A program made the position numbers and the translations under genes. The notes beneath the pieces are model-generated. The model saw only the letters and a list, made by a program, of their open reading frames with translations, made no database searches and had not been told where the DNA came from. From assembly GCF_001543895.1 (NCBI RefSeq), contig NZ_JYIJ01000014.1:186001-250000 (forward strand): DNA of 64,000 bases. The letters run 5' to 3'. The DNA is from Carbonactinospora thermoautotrophica (GTDB lineage: Bacteria > Actinomycetota > Actinomycetes > Streptomycetales > Carbonactinosporaceae). The number at the start of each line of letters is the position of its first letter. Positions within the stretch are counted from its first letter, which is position 1. Below are positions 52,033 to 59,992 of the stretch, piece after piece.

Positions 52033-53058
52033 ATGCGCTGGCACGACCTGTACGTGGCCGCCACAGCCACCTGGTTCCCACGGCGGGTCACGGTGGAGGA
52101 GGCGCTGGCGCGCGGCTGGTACGACCACGGTGAGCTGGCCGACACGCGGCAGGCCGCGGTGACCGTGGCCGAGCAGCCGGACGAGCACCCGGTCGAGATG
52201 GCGTCGCGGGCGGGGCGACTCGCCCTGTCCCGCGCCGCCCTCGACCCCGCCCGGGTCGGGCTCCTGCTGCACGCCACCCTGTTCCACCAGGGCGTGGACA
52301 TCTGGAACGCGGCCGCCTACGTCCAGCGGCGCACCGGCACGGTCCGGGCGCGCGCGTTCGAGCTGCGTCAGGCCTGCAACGGCGGCGCGGCAGCGGTCGA
52401 GCTGGCGGCCGAACACCTGCTGGCCCGGCCGGACCACCCGGCCGCCCTGGTCACCACCGGGGACCGCTTCGCCCTCCCCGGGTTCGACCGCTGGCGTGGC
52501 GACCGAGGCCTCCTCTTCGGGGACGGCGGGACCGCGCTCGTCCTCTCCCGCGAGGGCGGGTTCGCGCGGCTCCTCGCCACCGGATCAGCCGGCGAGCCCG
52601 CCCTGGAGGGCATCCACCGGGGCGACACGCCATTCGCCCCGCTCAGCCAGACCACTCCGATCGACCTGGTCCAGCGGCGCAAGGAGTTCCTCGCCGACGC
52701 TGACCCTGAGGTCGTCACCACCCGGCTCAACGCCGGCCAGCGGCGGGCGGTCGAGGTAGCGCTCGCCGACGCCGGGGTCACCCTCGGCGACCTCACCTGG
52801 GTGGTCACGCCCAACTTCGGCTGGGGGCTGCTGCACCGCCAGTGCCTCGACCCGCTCGGCCTGCCGGTGAGCCGCAGCACCTGGGAATGGGGTCGGACCG
52901 TCGGTCACCTCGGCCCGGGCGACCAGATCGGCGGGCTGGACCATCTGGCGTACGGTCAGCGGCTCTGCGCCGGGGACCTCGTACTCCTCTTCGGCGTAGG
53001 CGCAGGGTTCGCCTGGACCTCCGTCGTCCTGCGCATCCTCCAGCCGCCGCATCCCTGA
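52033..53058 (+). CDS. KAS III-like condensing/acyltransferase enzyme
   Basis: 341 residues, ATG with GGAGGGG upstream. Thiolase fold; nucleophile Cys115 in AFELRQACNGGAAAVELAAE, and LFGDGGTALVL. The His-Asn of fatty acid FabH (HQAN and GNT) is not kept: the segments read TPNFGWGLLHRQ and TVGHLGPGDQIGG. This change is seen in KAS III-like enzymes of natural product pathways such as CerJ, which transfer acyl groups to hydroxyls instead of condensing carbon chains. It may acylate the cyclitol or supply an acyl starter. Last gene of the operon. Confidence 0.82.
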   Translation: MRWHDLYVAATATWFPRRVTVEEALARGWYDHGELADTRQAAVTVAEQPDEHPVEMASRAGRLALSRAALDPARVGLLLHATLFHQGVDIWNAAAYVQRRTGTVRARAFELRQACNGGAAAVELAAEHLLARPDHPAALVTTGDRFALPGFDRWRGDRGLLFGDGGTALVLSREGGFARLLATGSAGEPALEGIHRGDTPFAPLSQTTPIDLVQRRKEFLADADPEVVTTRLNAGQRRAVEVALADAGVTLGDLTWVVTPNFGWGLLHRQCLDPLGLPVSRSTWEWGRTVGHLGPGDQIGGLDHLAYGQRLCAGDLVLLFGVGAGFAWTSVVLRILQPPHP

Positions 53059-53580
53059 CCACCGGGGTGGCCCGGGCCGGCTCAGGCCTTCAGGGCGAGC
53101 CCGAAGCCCCAGGCGCGGGTGGGTTCGTTTCCAGCGGCGCTATCCGCCAGGAGGCAGGCCCTGCCCGGCCGGGTCAAGGGCGGCGAGTACGTCGAGGGGC
53201 TGTGCCCGAGTTCGGCACAGCCCCTCGACGTCGGTCGCAGCGGTGCCAGCGGAGGTGTGTGGACGAGCCTCGCCCAGCCGGGCGCCAGGGCTGGTGGTGT
53301 CCGGCCGAGGACGCAGAACTCCACGCCGCGCTCGCCCAGGTATGCCGCCAGCTCGATCTTGAGAAGCGGGCGAGCCGGTCGAGCCTGGTGACGCGGGGCG
53401 GTTCATCCAGCCGCGGGCGTAGCCTGGCGTCCGCTCGGCGTCCCAGACCGCCTCCCCGGGGTGCCGGGCACCCGGCGGCACCACTGTCTTCCCCCGGCCG
53501 CGGCAGCGCGGGTACGGGGCGGGGGAGCCCGTACCCGCCAACGGCGCGAGCTTCCGGCGCCATCCCGTAGCCTGGCGCGC
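53059..53580. other. Intergenic region between convergent cyclitol operon and LacI gene
   Basis: Contains the strong terminator at 53189-53231. A minus-strand open segment around 53300-53385 (KIELAAYLGERGVEFCVLGR) looks like a piece of a lost gene, with no start and no recognised family. Confidence 0.4.
53189..53231. terminator. 18-base-stem terminator between convergent genes
   Basis: Arms ACGTCGAGGGGCTGTGCC and GGCACAGCCCCTCGACGT, perfect, loop of 7 (CGAGTTC). Lies 130 bases after the KAS III-like gene and 350 bases after the LacI gene. Confidence 0.8.
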
Positions 53581-54630
53581 TCAGCTCTCGGCGACCGGCG
53601 CGGGCAGCGGGCAGCTGCTCTCCCGGACCACGAGCGTGGGCTCGAGGAGCACCGCCCGCCGGCTCGGGCGGTGGCCGGCCAGCCGGGTCACCAGCATGTC
53701 CACCAGCAGCCGGGCGGCTTCCTCCACCGGCTGGGAGACGCTGGTCAGCGTGGGTGTCAGCAGCGCGGCGCTGGGCGTGTCGTCGAAGCCCACCACCGCC
53801 AGGTCACGCCCGACGCTCACCCCGCGGGCGCGGGCGGCCTGCAGCACGCCCACGGCGATGGTGTCGCTGGCCGCCACGACGGCCGTGGGTGGGTCGGCCA
53901 GCTCCAGCAGCCGCTCGGCAGCCGCCCGGGCGGCCGGGATCCGATCGGGCGTATGCCCCCGGATCAGTGGGCCGGTCAGTCCGTGGCGTTCCATGGCCGC
54001 GCGCCAGCCGCGCGCCCGCTCGTCACCGATCCGGTCGCCCTCGGCCCAGCCGAGGAACGCGATCCGCCGGTGGCCGAGCGCCACCAGGTGATCGACGGCC
54101 AGGGCCGTCCCGGCGGCGTTGTCCACGTCGACCCACGCGTCGCCGCTTTCCTCGGGCAGCCGTCCATACGCCACGAAGGGAACCTTCCGCCGGTGCAGCC
54201 ACCGGGCCACCTCGTCCTCGTGCCGCACGCCCGACAGGAGGAAGCCGTCGACGCTGCGGGTCTGCACCAGCGCCGTGTAGGTGTCCACCTCCCTGGCTTC
54301 GTCGTCCGGGGTGAACACGACCAGGTGGTAGCCGGCGACGCGGGCGGCGTCGGCCACCGCGTGCAGGAACCGGTCCAGCACCCAGCCCAGGCGGTCCGGG
54401 TGGGACGGGTAGATGCGGTAGCCGATCAGGCACGACCGCCGGGTGCGCAGCGACCGGGCGTTGCGGTTCGGCCGATACCCCAGCCGGTCGATCGCGGTGC
54501 GCACCTGGGCGAGGGTGTCCGGCCGGAGCAGGTGCGGGGCGTTGAGCGCGTTGGAGACGGTTTGCCGAGAAACCCCCGCGACCCGCGCCACGTCGTTCAG
54601 GGTCGCCCGCCTGGCATCCTTCCTCGGCAC
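53581..54630 (-). CDS. LacI-family transcriptional regulator
   Basis: 349 residues from GTG 54630 (AGGAGG upstream). DNA-binding head TLNDVARVAGVSRQTVSNAL and hinge RLGYRPNRNARSLRTRR, then a periplasmic-binding-like sugar domain with SVDGFLLSGVRHEDEVARWL, DNAAGTALAVDHLVALGHRR and VVGFDDTPSAALLTPTLTSV. It likely represses a sugar uptake or glycosidase operon, which is not in this window on its downstream side. It is cut off from the STAS gene by the insertion sequence. Confidence 0.9.
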   Translation of the reverse strand: MPRKDARRATLNDVARVAGVSRQTVSNALNAPHLLRPDTLAQVRTAIDRLGYRPNRNARSLRTRRSCLIGYRIYPSHPDRLGWVLDRFLHAVADAARVAGYHLVVFTPDDEAREVDTYTALVQTRSVDGFLLSGVRHEDEVARWLHRRKVPFVAYGRLPEESGDAWVDVDNAAGTALAVDHLVALGHRRIAFLGWAEGDRIGDERARGWRAAMERHGLTGPLIRGHTPDRIPAARAAAERLLELADPPTAVVAASDTIAVGVLQAARARGVSVGRDLAVVGFDDTPSAALLTPTLTSVSQPVEEAARLLVDMLVTRLAGHRPSRRAVLLEPTLVVRESSCPLPAPVAES

Positions 54631-54818
54631 GCCGCTCCTCCTTCGCCACGGTCCGGCGCGCACCCGGCTCGGGTGTGGCCCGCCCCAGTCTCTCCCGGCC
54701 GGGACTCGTGCCGTGGGCCACGGTGCGGCGCCGGCGTTCGCGTGCCGCGACGCCCCCGCCGAGAGCTGGGCAGGGCCTGAGGCGTCCTCACCCCGGTGCC
54801 CGTACCGGGCCGCCTTAG

Positions 54819-56362
54819 CTTGCGATTTAACCCGTACCGCTGGCAGCGGTGTGGGTTTTCTTGATTGCGGGGTGGCGTTGAGCTGGTCTTGTTCGGCTGC
54901 CTTTGGGTCGGCCGGGGCCGCGTCCGGAGGGTTTCGGCGGACTGGCGGGGGTGCCGATCGCGGGGTGGAGTCGCAGAAAACCTCGTCGGACGCGGGTCGG
55001 GGTGAGTTTGGTCGGCGGCAGTGGTCGTTCCCAGGGCAGTCGTTGGTCCGCGACGGCGGTGCGGGCCAACCGTAGCTGGGTGTAGGCGGCCACGATGATC
55101 CAGGTCCACCGGTCGGCCTGCTCGGGGGTACGCACCGCCGGGATGACCCAGCCCAGGGTGTTCTTGACAAAGCGCAGGGTGTGCTCGATGTCGAAGCGGC
55201 GCACGTACGCCCGCCACAACACGTCCAGGTCCGCACTGCCAGACCCGGCCCACCACAGCCACAGGGCCTTGTTCCGCCCGCACGCCGTGGGCAGGCGTTG
55301 CACCTGGACCCGCACGATCGTGCCGGGCACGATCGGTGGGACGGCGCCGGTGTGCCGGCCCCGGCCGGCGAGTTTGGGGTGCAGCCCGGACCAGGCGCGC
55401 ACGGTGACCGTGCCGTATTGGGTGTCGCGGCAGGTCAACTGGGCGGTCGGCGGCGGCCAGGTGGCCGGGTCAGCGCAGGCGAACCGTGCGCCGTGCCGCC
55501 GCGGACGCCCACCCACGCCCGGGAGGCGCGGTGGCGGGTCGGCGTAGAAGACCCGGTCAGCGCGGATCCGCACCAAAATCTGCACGTCCTGCCCGGCCAG
55601 GCCTTCGCTCAATGCGATCGGGTCATAGCCGGCATCGAACACAAACAACGGCCGCTGCGCCACGCCGCCGGCGGCCAGTCGCTCGGCCACCGCGGTGACC
55701 TGCCTGACCGTCACGTCGACGGCGTCCTCGTGCGGATGGATGCGGCACACGTCGACCGGAGCGGTCCACGAGTCGGGCCGCCACGACAACTGGGCGACCC
55801 ACTGATACGACCAGCCCGCCACGATCGGCTGCCCCGCCGAATGCCGCGAGGGGTGATAGTAGAACCCGCGGCCCGGGCTGGTCTCCGCGTCGCAGCGCAC
55901 CCACGTGCTGGCGTCCACCGCGAACACCGGCGGCCAGCCGGCCGGACGGTGCGCCGCCAGCAGGTCCCGCACCGCATCGGTGTCGACATCACCCTCGGCG
56001 AGAGCCGCATACAGGCTGCCGTGCCCACGCCGAAACAGCGGCTCCAACGACAGGTGCGGCAACGAGGTCACCGGCCCCGCCGAACCCAGCAACGCATCAC
56101 CGAGCTCGAACAACGCGTCCCGGCGCCGGCGCAGACATCCGTACCAGCCCCGGCGGAACGCCACCAGCGCGGCCCGGGCGTCCCGCCGGGGCGGGGCGGG
56201 CAGCCTCAACCCGCCCGGATAGTCCACAATGGCAGTCACGGCCACCGCCCATCAACGAGATCCTTCAGCAGAACTCGAAGATGATCAGGGCGGTGGCCGC
56301 CTCACGCCACGCCGACACGCCGGACGACGCGTGCACAGGCGCCCCCCAGGTTAAATCGCAAG
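54819..56362. mobile_element. Insertion sequence, 1544 bases, with 14-base terminal repeats
   Basis: Left end CTTGCGATTTAACC (54819-54832) and right end GGTTAAATCGCAAG (56349-56362) are perfect inverted repeats. Flanking direct repeat CTTAG occurs at 54814-54818 and 56363-56367, the likely target duplication. The exact border can shift by one or two bases because the repeat extends into it. One transposase gene fills the element, and its TAA stop is inside the left repeat. Intact and perhaps active. Family not assigned; DDE type. Confidence 0.85.
54827..56245 (-). CDS. IS transposase (DDE type)
   Basis: 472 residues from GTG 56245. Catalytic triad visible as PPVFAVDASTWVRCDAETSP (Asp), RPLFVFDAGYDPIALSEGLA (Asp) and RRFDIEHTLRFVKNTLGWVI (Glu, with the YREK-like helix). 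N-terminal helical region with ALVAFRRGWYGCLRRRRDAL, typical of transposases annotated in actinobacteria near the IS701/IS4 groups. The frame is complete, so the element may be functional. Confidence 0.85.
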   Translation of the reverse strand: MAVTAIVDYPGGLRLPAPPRRDARAALVAFRRGWYGCLRRRRDALFELGDALLGSAGPVTSLPHLSLEPLFRRGHGSLYAALAEGDVDTDAVRDLLAAHRPAGWPPVFAVDASTWVRCDAETSPGRGFYYHPSRHSAGQPIVAGWSYQWVAQLSWRPDSWTAPVDVCRIHPHEDAVDVTVRQVTAVAERLAAGGVAQRPLFVFDAGYDPIALSEGLAGQDVQILVRIRADRVFYADPPPRLPGVGGRPRRHGARFACADPATWPPPTAQLTCRDTQYGTVTVRAWSGLHPKLAGRGRHTGAVPPIVPGTIVRVQVQRLPTACGRNKALWLWWAGSGSADLDVLWRAYVRRFDIEHTLRFVKNTLGWVIPAVRTPEQADRWTWIIVAAYTQLRLARTAVADQRLPWERPLPPTKLTPTRVRRGFLRLHPAIGTPASPPKPSGRGPGRPKGSRTRPAQRHPAIKKTHTAASGTG

Positions 56363-56363
56363 C

Positions 56364-56720
56364 TTAGGCCGCGGGCGCGAGGCCGCGCGCGGGCGCGCCG
56401 GGCGAAGCGGGCAGGCCGAACTCCTCGCTCACGCCCGTGAGGTCGAACAGCTCACGGACCTGCGGCTGCGGCCCGGACACCCGTACCCAGCCACCGGCCT
56501 GCCGGGCCTGCTCGGCGACGGCCAGCAGCGCGGCGAGCCCCAGGGAATGGCAGAAGCGCACCCCGCTCAGGTCGACCACCAGCCGGGGGCCGCCCGACGC
56601 CAGGCACTCCCGCAGCTGCTCGCGGAACGTCGCGGCGGCGGCGACGTCGATCTCACCGGTGACCGCGACCTCGACCTGTCCCTCGGCGTGGTCCAACCGC
56701 GTGACCGCCAGCCCGTACAT
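56364..56720 (-). CDS. STAS-domain anti-sigma factor antagonist
   Basis: 118 residues; GGAGGGGG before the ATG. STAS fold: VAVTGEIDVAAAATFREQLR, LVVDLSGVRFCHSLGLAALL with the phosphorylatable Ser in CHSLGL, VRVSGPQPQVRELFDLTGVS. SpoIIAA-like: unphosphorylated it would bind an anti-sigma kinase and release a sigma factor. The partner is not adjacent. The IS target duplication overlaps its stop codon (TAA at 56366-56364), so the protein is unchanged by the insertion. Confidence 0.87.
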   Translation of the reverse strand: MYGLAVTRLDHAEGQVEVAVTGEIDVAAAATFREQLRECLASGGPRLVVDLSGVRFCHSLGLAALLAVAEQARQAGGWVRVSGPQPQVRELFDLTGVSEEFGLPASPGAPARGLAPAA

Positions 56721-56919
56721 CCAGCCCCCTCCGATTCAGCTCGAAACCCCGCCCGGCCGCCTGTGGGGAGCCTCGGGCGAGTCGCCGCAAGCAAGATCGA
56801 CCAGCGGCCGATCACCTATTTCCCCGCCGGAGAGCGCCAGAAACCCCCGGCGCCCGATGTTTCCCGGCGGCGGACGCGCGGCGGGCCGATGCCGCAGGCG
56901 AACCGGTGCCGCCGCGCGG

Positions 56920-58587
56920 TCATTTGGCGTCGGCGTAGCAGTCGACGGCCGCCGTGTCGAGCGGGAAGCGGACCGGGGTGTCGCCGAACACCAGCCGCCG
57001 GGCCTCGGCACCCGCCTCGGCCACGGCCGCCGTGACCTCCCCGGCGAGCGGGCGCGGGCAGTGCACCACCACCTCGTCGTGCTGGAAGAACACCAGGTGC
57101 GGGCCGGCGGCGAGCGCGGCCAGCCGGCGGCGCAGGGCGGCGAGCAGGACGAGGGCCCAGTCGGCCGCGCTCGCCTGCACGACGAAGTTGCGGGTGAACC
57201 GGCCCCGGGAGCGGGCGGCCCGCCCGGCCCGGCGCTCCCCGGCCTCGTCGGGACCGGATCCGCTGACCAGTTCCTGCCAGGCGGCCGACGGCGGGGGACA
57301 GGTGCGGCCCAGGCGCGAGCGCACCAGTCGGCCCTCCTCGCCGGCCCGGGCGGCGGACTCGACGTACTCGACCGCGTCCGGGAACCGCCGGCGCAGCACG
57401 CCCAGCAGGTGCCCGGCCTCGCCGCTGGTCTGCCCGTACATGGCCGCGAGCAGCGCGATCTTCGCCCGGGCCCGGTCACCGTCGAACGCGGTGGCCGCCA
57501 GGGCCGCGTACAGGTCCCCAGTCCCGGCCGCCTCGGCCAGCCCGCGGTCGCCGGACAGGGCGGCGAGCACGCGCGGCTCGAGCTGGCCGGCGTCGGCGAC
57601 CACCAGCACCCAGCCCGGGTCGGCGATCACCGCCCGGCGTAGCGCGCGCGGGATCTGCAGCGCGCCCCCGCCGCGGGTCGCCCACCGGCCTGACACCACG
57701 CCGCCCACCACGTACTCGGGACGGAACCGCCCGTCTTTGACCCACGTGTCCAGCCAGGCCCACCCGTGCGCGGTGTACAGCCGGGACAGCTCCTTGTACT
57801 CCAGCAGCAGCGGCACCGCCGGGTGGTCCACCCCGCGCAGCACGTGCGAGCGGGTCGAGGGCACGGACAGCCCCTCGGCCGCGAACGCCCGCACCACCTG
57901 GGCGGGGGAGTCGGGGTTGACCCGCCGGCCGCCGAAGGCCGCGTTGATCCGTGCGGCCAACTCGGCGAGTCGCGCCGGCGGCGCGCCCGCAGGAGGGCGC
58001 GGCCCGAGCAGCTCGGTGAGCAGGGCGTCGTGCACGTCGGCTCGCCACGGCAGCCCCTCGTGCGTCATCTCGGCGGCGGCCAGCGCCCCGGCCGATTCCG
58101 CCGCGGCGAGCAGCCGCAGCGGATGCTCGGCCGTGGCGAGCGCGCGCAGCTGTGCCGCGTACACCTGGCGGACCGCCTCGATGGCCGTCACGCCCGGCGG
58201 CAGCCCGGACCGGTCCGGCTCGAACAGCGCCGGCTGGGCTTCCCGGGAGCCGGGCCGGGGATCGTCGGGCACGGGCAGCCCGCGCAGCCGCGCCCACGCC
58301 GCGCCGAGCGACCGCGGCTCGCCGAAGCGGCCGGTGTAGGCGAGGAGCAGCGCCTCGACGAGGGCGAGGTCGTGGCAGCGCGCGACCCGCACCCCTGCTT
58401 CCAGCAGGGCCGGGTACACCTGCTCGGTCGCCGCCCACACCCAGCGCGGGCGGTGGGCTCGCTCGCGGTCGCGGACGGCGGCGGCCAGGTCGGTGACCTG
58501 CTCGGCCGGCCCGGCGGGTGCGCCGTCCTCAGCGAGCGGCTGCAGCCAGCCCCCGCCTCCCCACGTGCTGGTCACCGCGATCCGCAC
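56920..58587 (-). CDS. Family A DNA polymerase-like protein with degenerate exonuclease region
   Basis: 555 residues. The C-terminal half is a PolA polymerase domain: motif A VLVVADAGQLEPRVLAALSG (Asp, Glu), motif B region RARAKIALLAAMYGQTSGEA, motif C FFQHDEVVVHC (His-Asp-Glu). The first 150 residues look like a reduced 3'-5' exonuclease domain without clear DEDD residues. It lacks the 5' nuclease, so it is about half the size of standard Pol I (about 900 residues). Proteins of this architecture are a second PolA in many actinobacteria, annotated as bifunctional exonuclease/polymerase; role in repair is supposed. Confidence 0.85.
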   Translation of the reverse strand: MRIAVTSTWGGGGWLQPLAEDGAPAGPAEQVTDLAAAVRDRERAHRPRWVWAATEQVYPALLEAGVRVARCHDLALVEALLLAYTGRFGEPRSLGAAWARLRGLPVPDDPRPGSREAQPALFEPDRSGLPPGVTAIEAVRQVYAAQLRALATAEHPLRLLAAAESAGALAAAEMTHEGLPWRADVHDALLTELLGPRPPAGAPPARLAELAARINAAFGGRRVNPDSPAQVVRAFAAEGLSVPSTRSHVLRGVDHPAVPLLLEYKELSRLYTAHGWAWLDTWVKDGRFRPEYVVGGVVSGRWATRGGGALQIPRALRRAVIADPGWVLVVADAGQLEPRVLAALSGDRGLAEAAGTGDLYAALAATAFDGDRARAKIALLAAMYGQTSGEAGHLLGVLRRRFPDAVEYVESAARAGEEGRLVRSRLGRTCPPPSAAWQELVSGSGPDEAGERRAGRAARSRGRFTRNFVVQASAADWALVLLAALRRRLAALAAGPHLVFFQHDEVVVHCPRPLAGEVTAAVAEAGAEARRLVFGDTPVRFPLDTAAVDCYADAK

Positions 58588-58620
58588 GCGGCGATTCTGC
58601 CCGCCGGCGGGGACAGCGTG

Positions 58621-58647
58621 CCGTATGTAGTACGGATGTGCTATAAA
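58621..58647 (+). promoter_or_regulatory. Operator/promoter candidate before DUF418 gene
   Basis: CCGTA tgtag TACGG (58621-58635) followed by TATAAA at 58642-58647, a near-consensus -10, giving a leader of about 55 bases. A repressor at the repeat would cover the promoter. Confidence 0.5.
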
Positions 58648-58707
58648 CGTGGTACGGGCTTTTTAGCACGACCGTGCGGAAACCGTGGGCCCGTGTAAGG
58701 GGACCTG

Positions 58708-59886
58708 ATGACCGCGACCCAGCTGGGGCAGGCCCCAGCGGCCCGGACCGGCGACCGGATCGTGCTGCTGGACGTGCTGCGCGGAGTGGCCGTCCTCGGC
58801 ACCCTGGGCACCAACATCTGGATCTTCACCGACCCCGGCGGCGCCCTCGGCTTTCTCACCCGGGCGATCGAGGCGCCGTTCGCCAGCGTGGCGTCCGCCG
58901 TGGAGACCGGGCTGCGCTTCCTCGCCAACGGCAAGTTCCTCGGCCTGCTCACGATCCTGTTCGGCGTCGGGCTGGAGATCCAGCGGGCCTCCGCCCGGCG
59001 CCGGGGCCAACGGTGGCCCGGCTGGTACCTGTGGCGGGCCAGCCTGCTGTTCCTCGAGGGACTGCTGCACTTCGTGCTCGTCTTCGAGTTCGACATCCTC
59101 ATGGGGTACGCCGCCACCGCGATGATCGCCGCGTTCCTCGTGGCGCGCGCCACGGCCGGGCGCTGGATGATCGGCGCCGCCGTCACCCACCTGGCGCTCG
59201 TGGCCGCCGGGACCCTCGCCCTCGCCACCGCGGACGCCTCAGACGGCGAGCAGGGGCCGTCCGGCATCGAGCTGTACGCCGAGGGCAGCTACCTGGACCA
59301 GGTGCTCTTCCGGCTGCGGCACATCCTCCCGTTGCGGCTGGAGGCGGTCTTCGTGATCCCGCTCAGCGTCTTCTTGTTCCTGCTCGGCGCCCGGCTGCAC
59401 CGGGCGGGCGCGTTCGGGGCGGACGAGCGCGGGCGGCTGCTGCGGCGACGGCTGCTCCTGGTCGGCGCCTGCGCGTTCCCGCTGAACGCCGCCACCGCGT
59501 ACAGCGGCAACCTCACCCTGGTCCTCGTCGACCGATACCTGCTCCCGCCGCTCGTCGCGCTGGGCTACCTCGGGCTGGCGGGGCTGGTCCTCGACCACCG
59601 GCACCGGCTCGGCTGGCTCTCCCGCCGGCTCGCCGCAGTGGGACGCATGGCGCTGTCCTGCTACGTGCTGCAGAACATCCTCGCCAGCGCGCTCTGTTAC
59701 GGGTGGGGCCTTGGGCTCGCCGCCATCCTCGCCGATCGTCGTCCCTGGTGGACCATCCTGGCCTGGGCCGCGATCAGCGCCCTCCTGCTGGTCGTCAGCG
59801 ACCTGTGGCTCCGGCGCTTCCGCCAAGGCCCGCTGGAGGCCGCCTGGCGATGGGCGTACCAGCTGCCGCAGCGGCGGGCCCGGTAG
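58708..59886 (+). CDS. DUF418 membrane protein
   Basis: 392 residues with about 9-10 membrane segments. N-terminal RIVLLDVLRGVAVLGTLGTN and IWIFTDP, FLGLLTILFGVGLEIQ, and C-terminal GRMALSCYVLQNILASALCY are typical of DUF418/YeiB proteins. It may transport or acyl-modify a cell-envelope component; the LDVLRG start is shared with acyltransferase 3 relatives. No operon partner. Promoter elements lie directly upstream. Confidence 0.85.
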   Translation: MTATQLGQAPAARTGDRIVLLDVLRGVAVLGTLGTNIWIFTDPGGALGFLTRAIEAPFASVASAVETGLRFLANGKFLGLLTILFGVGLEIQRASARRRGQRWPGWYLWRASLLFLEGLLHFVLVFEFDILMGYAATAMIAAFLVARATAGRWMIGAAVTHLALVAAGTLALATADASDGEQGPSGIELYAEGSYLDQVLFRLRHILPLRLEAVFVIPLSVFLFLLGARLHRAGAFGADERGRLLRRRLLLVGACAFPLNAATAYSGNLTLVLVDRYLLPPLVALGYLGLAGLVLDHRHRLGWLSRRLAAVGRMALSCYVLQNILASALCYGWGLGLAAILADRRPWWTILAWAAISALLLVVSDLWLRRFRQGPLEAAWRWAYQLPQRRAR

Positions 59887-59992
59887 CGCCGCGGGCACCT
59901 CCCGAGGCGCGCCGCCCCCGGCCCCCTGGCGACCAGGGCTCTGCCTCGTCCGGGTGGCATCCGCTGGTCGTGCGGAGGACCGGGTGAGGCGT

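Noticed and set aside
59922-59940. CCCTGG cga CCAGGG between DUF418 and recQ genes
   Set aside because: Short 6-base stem; too weak to call a terminator.
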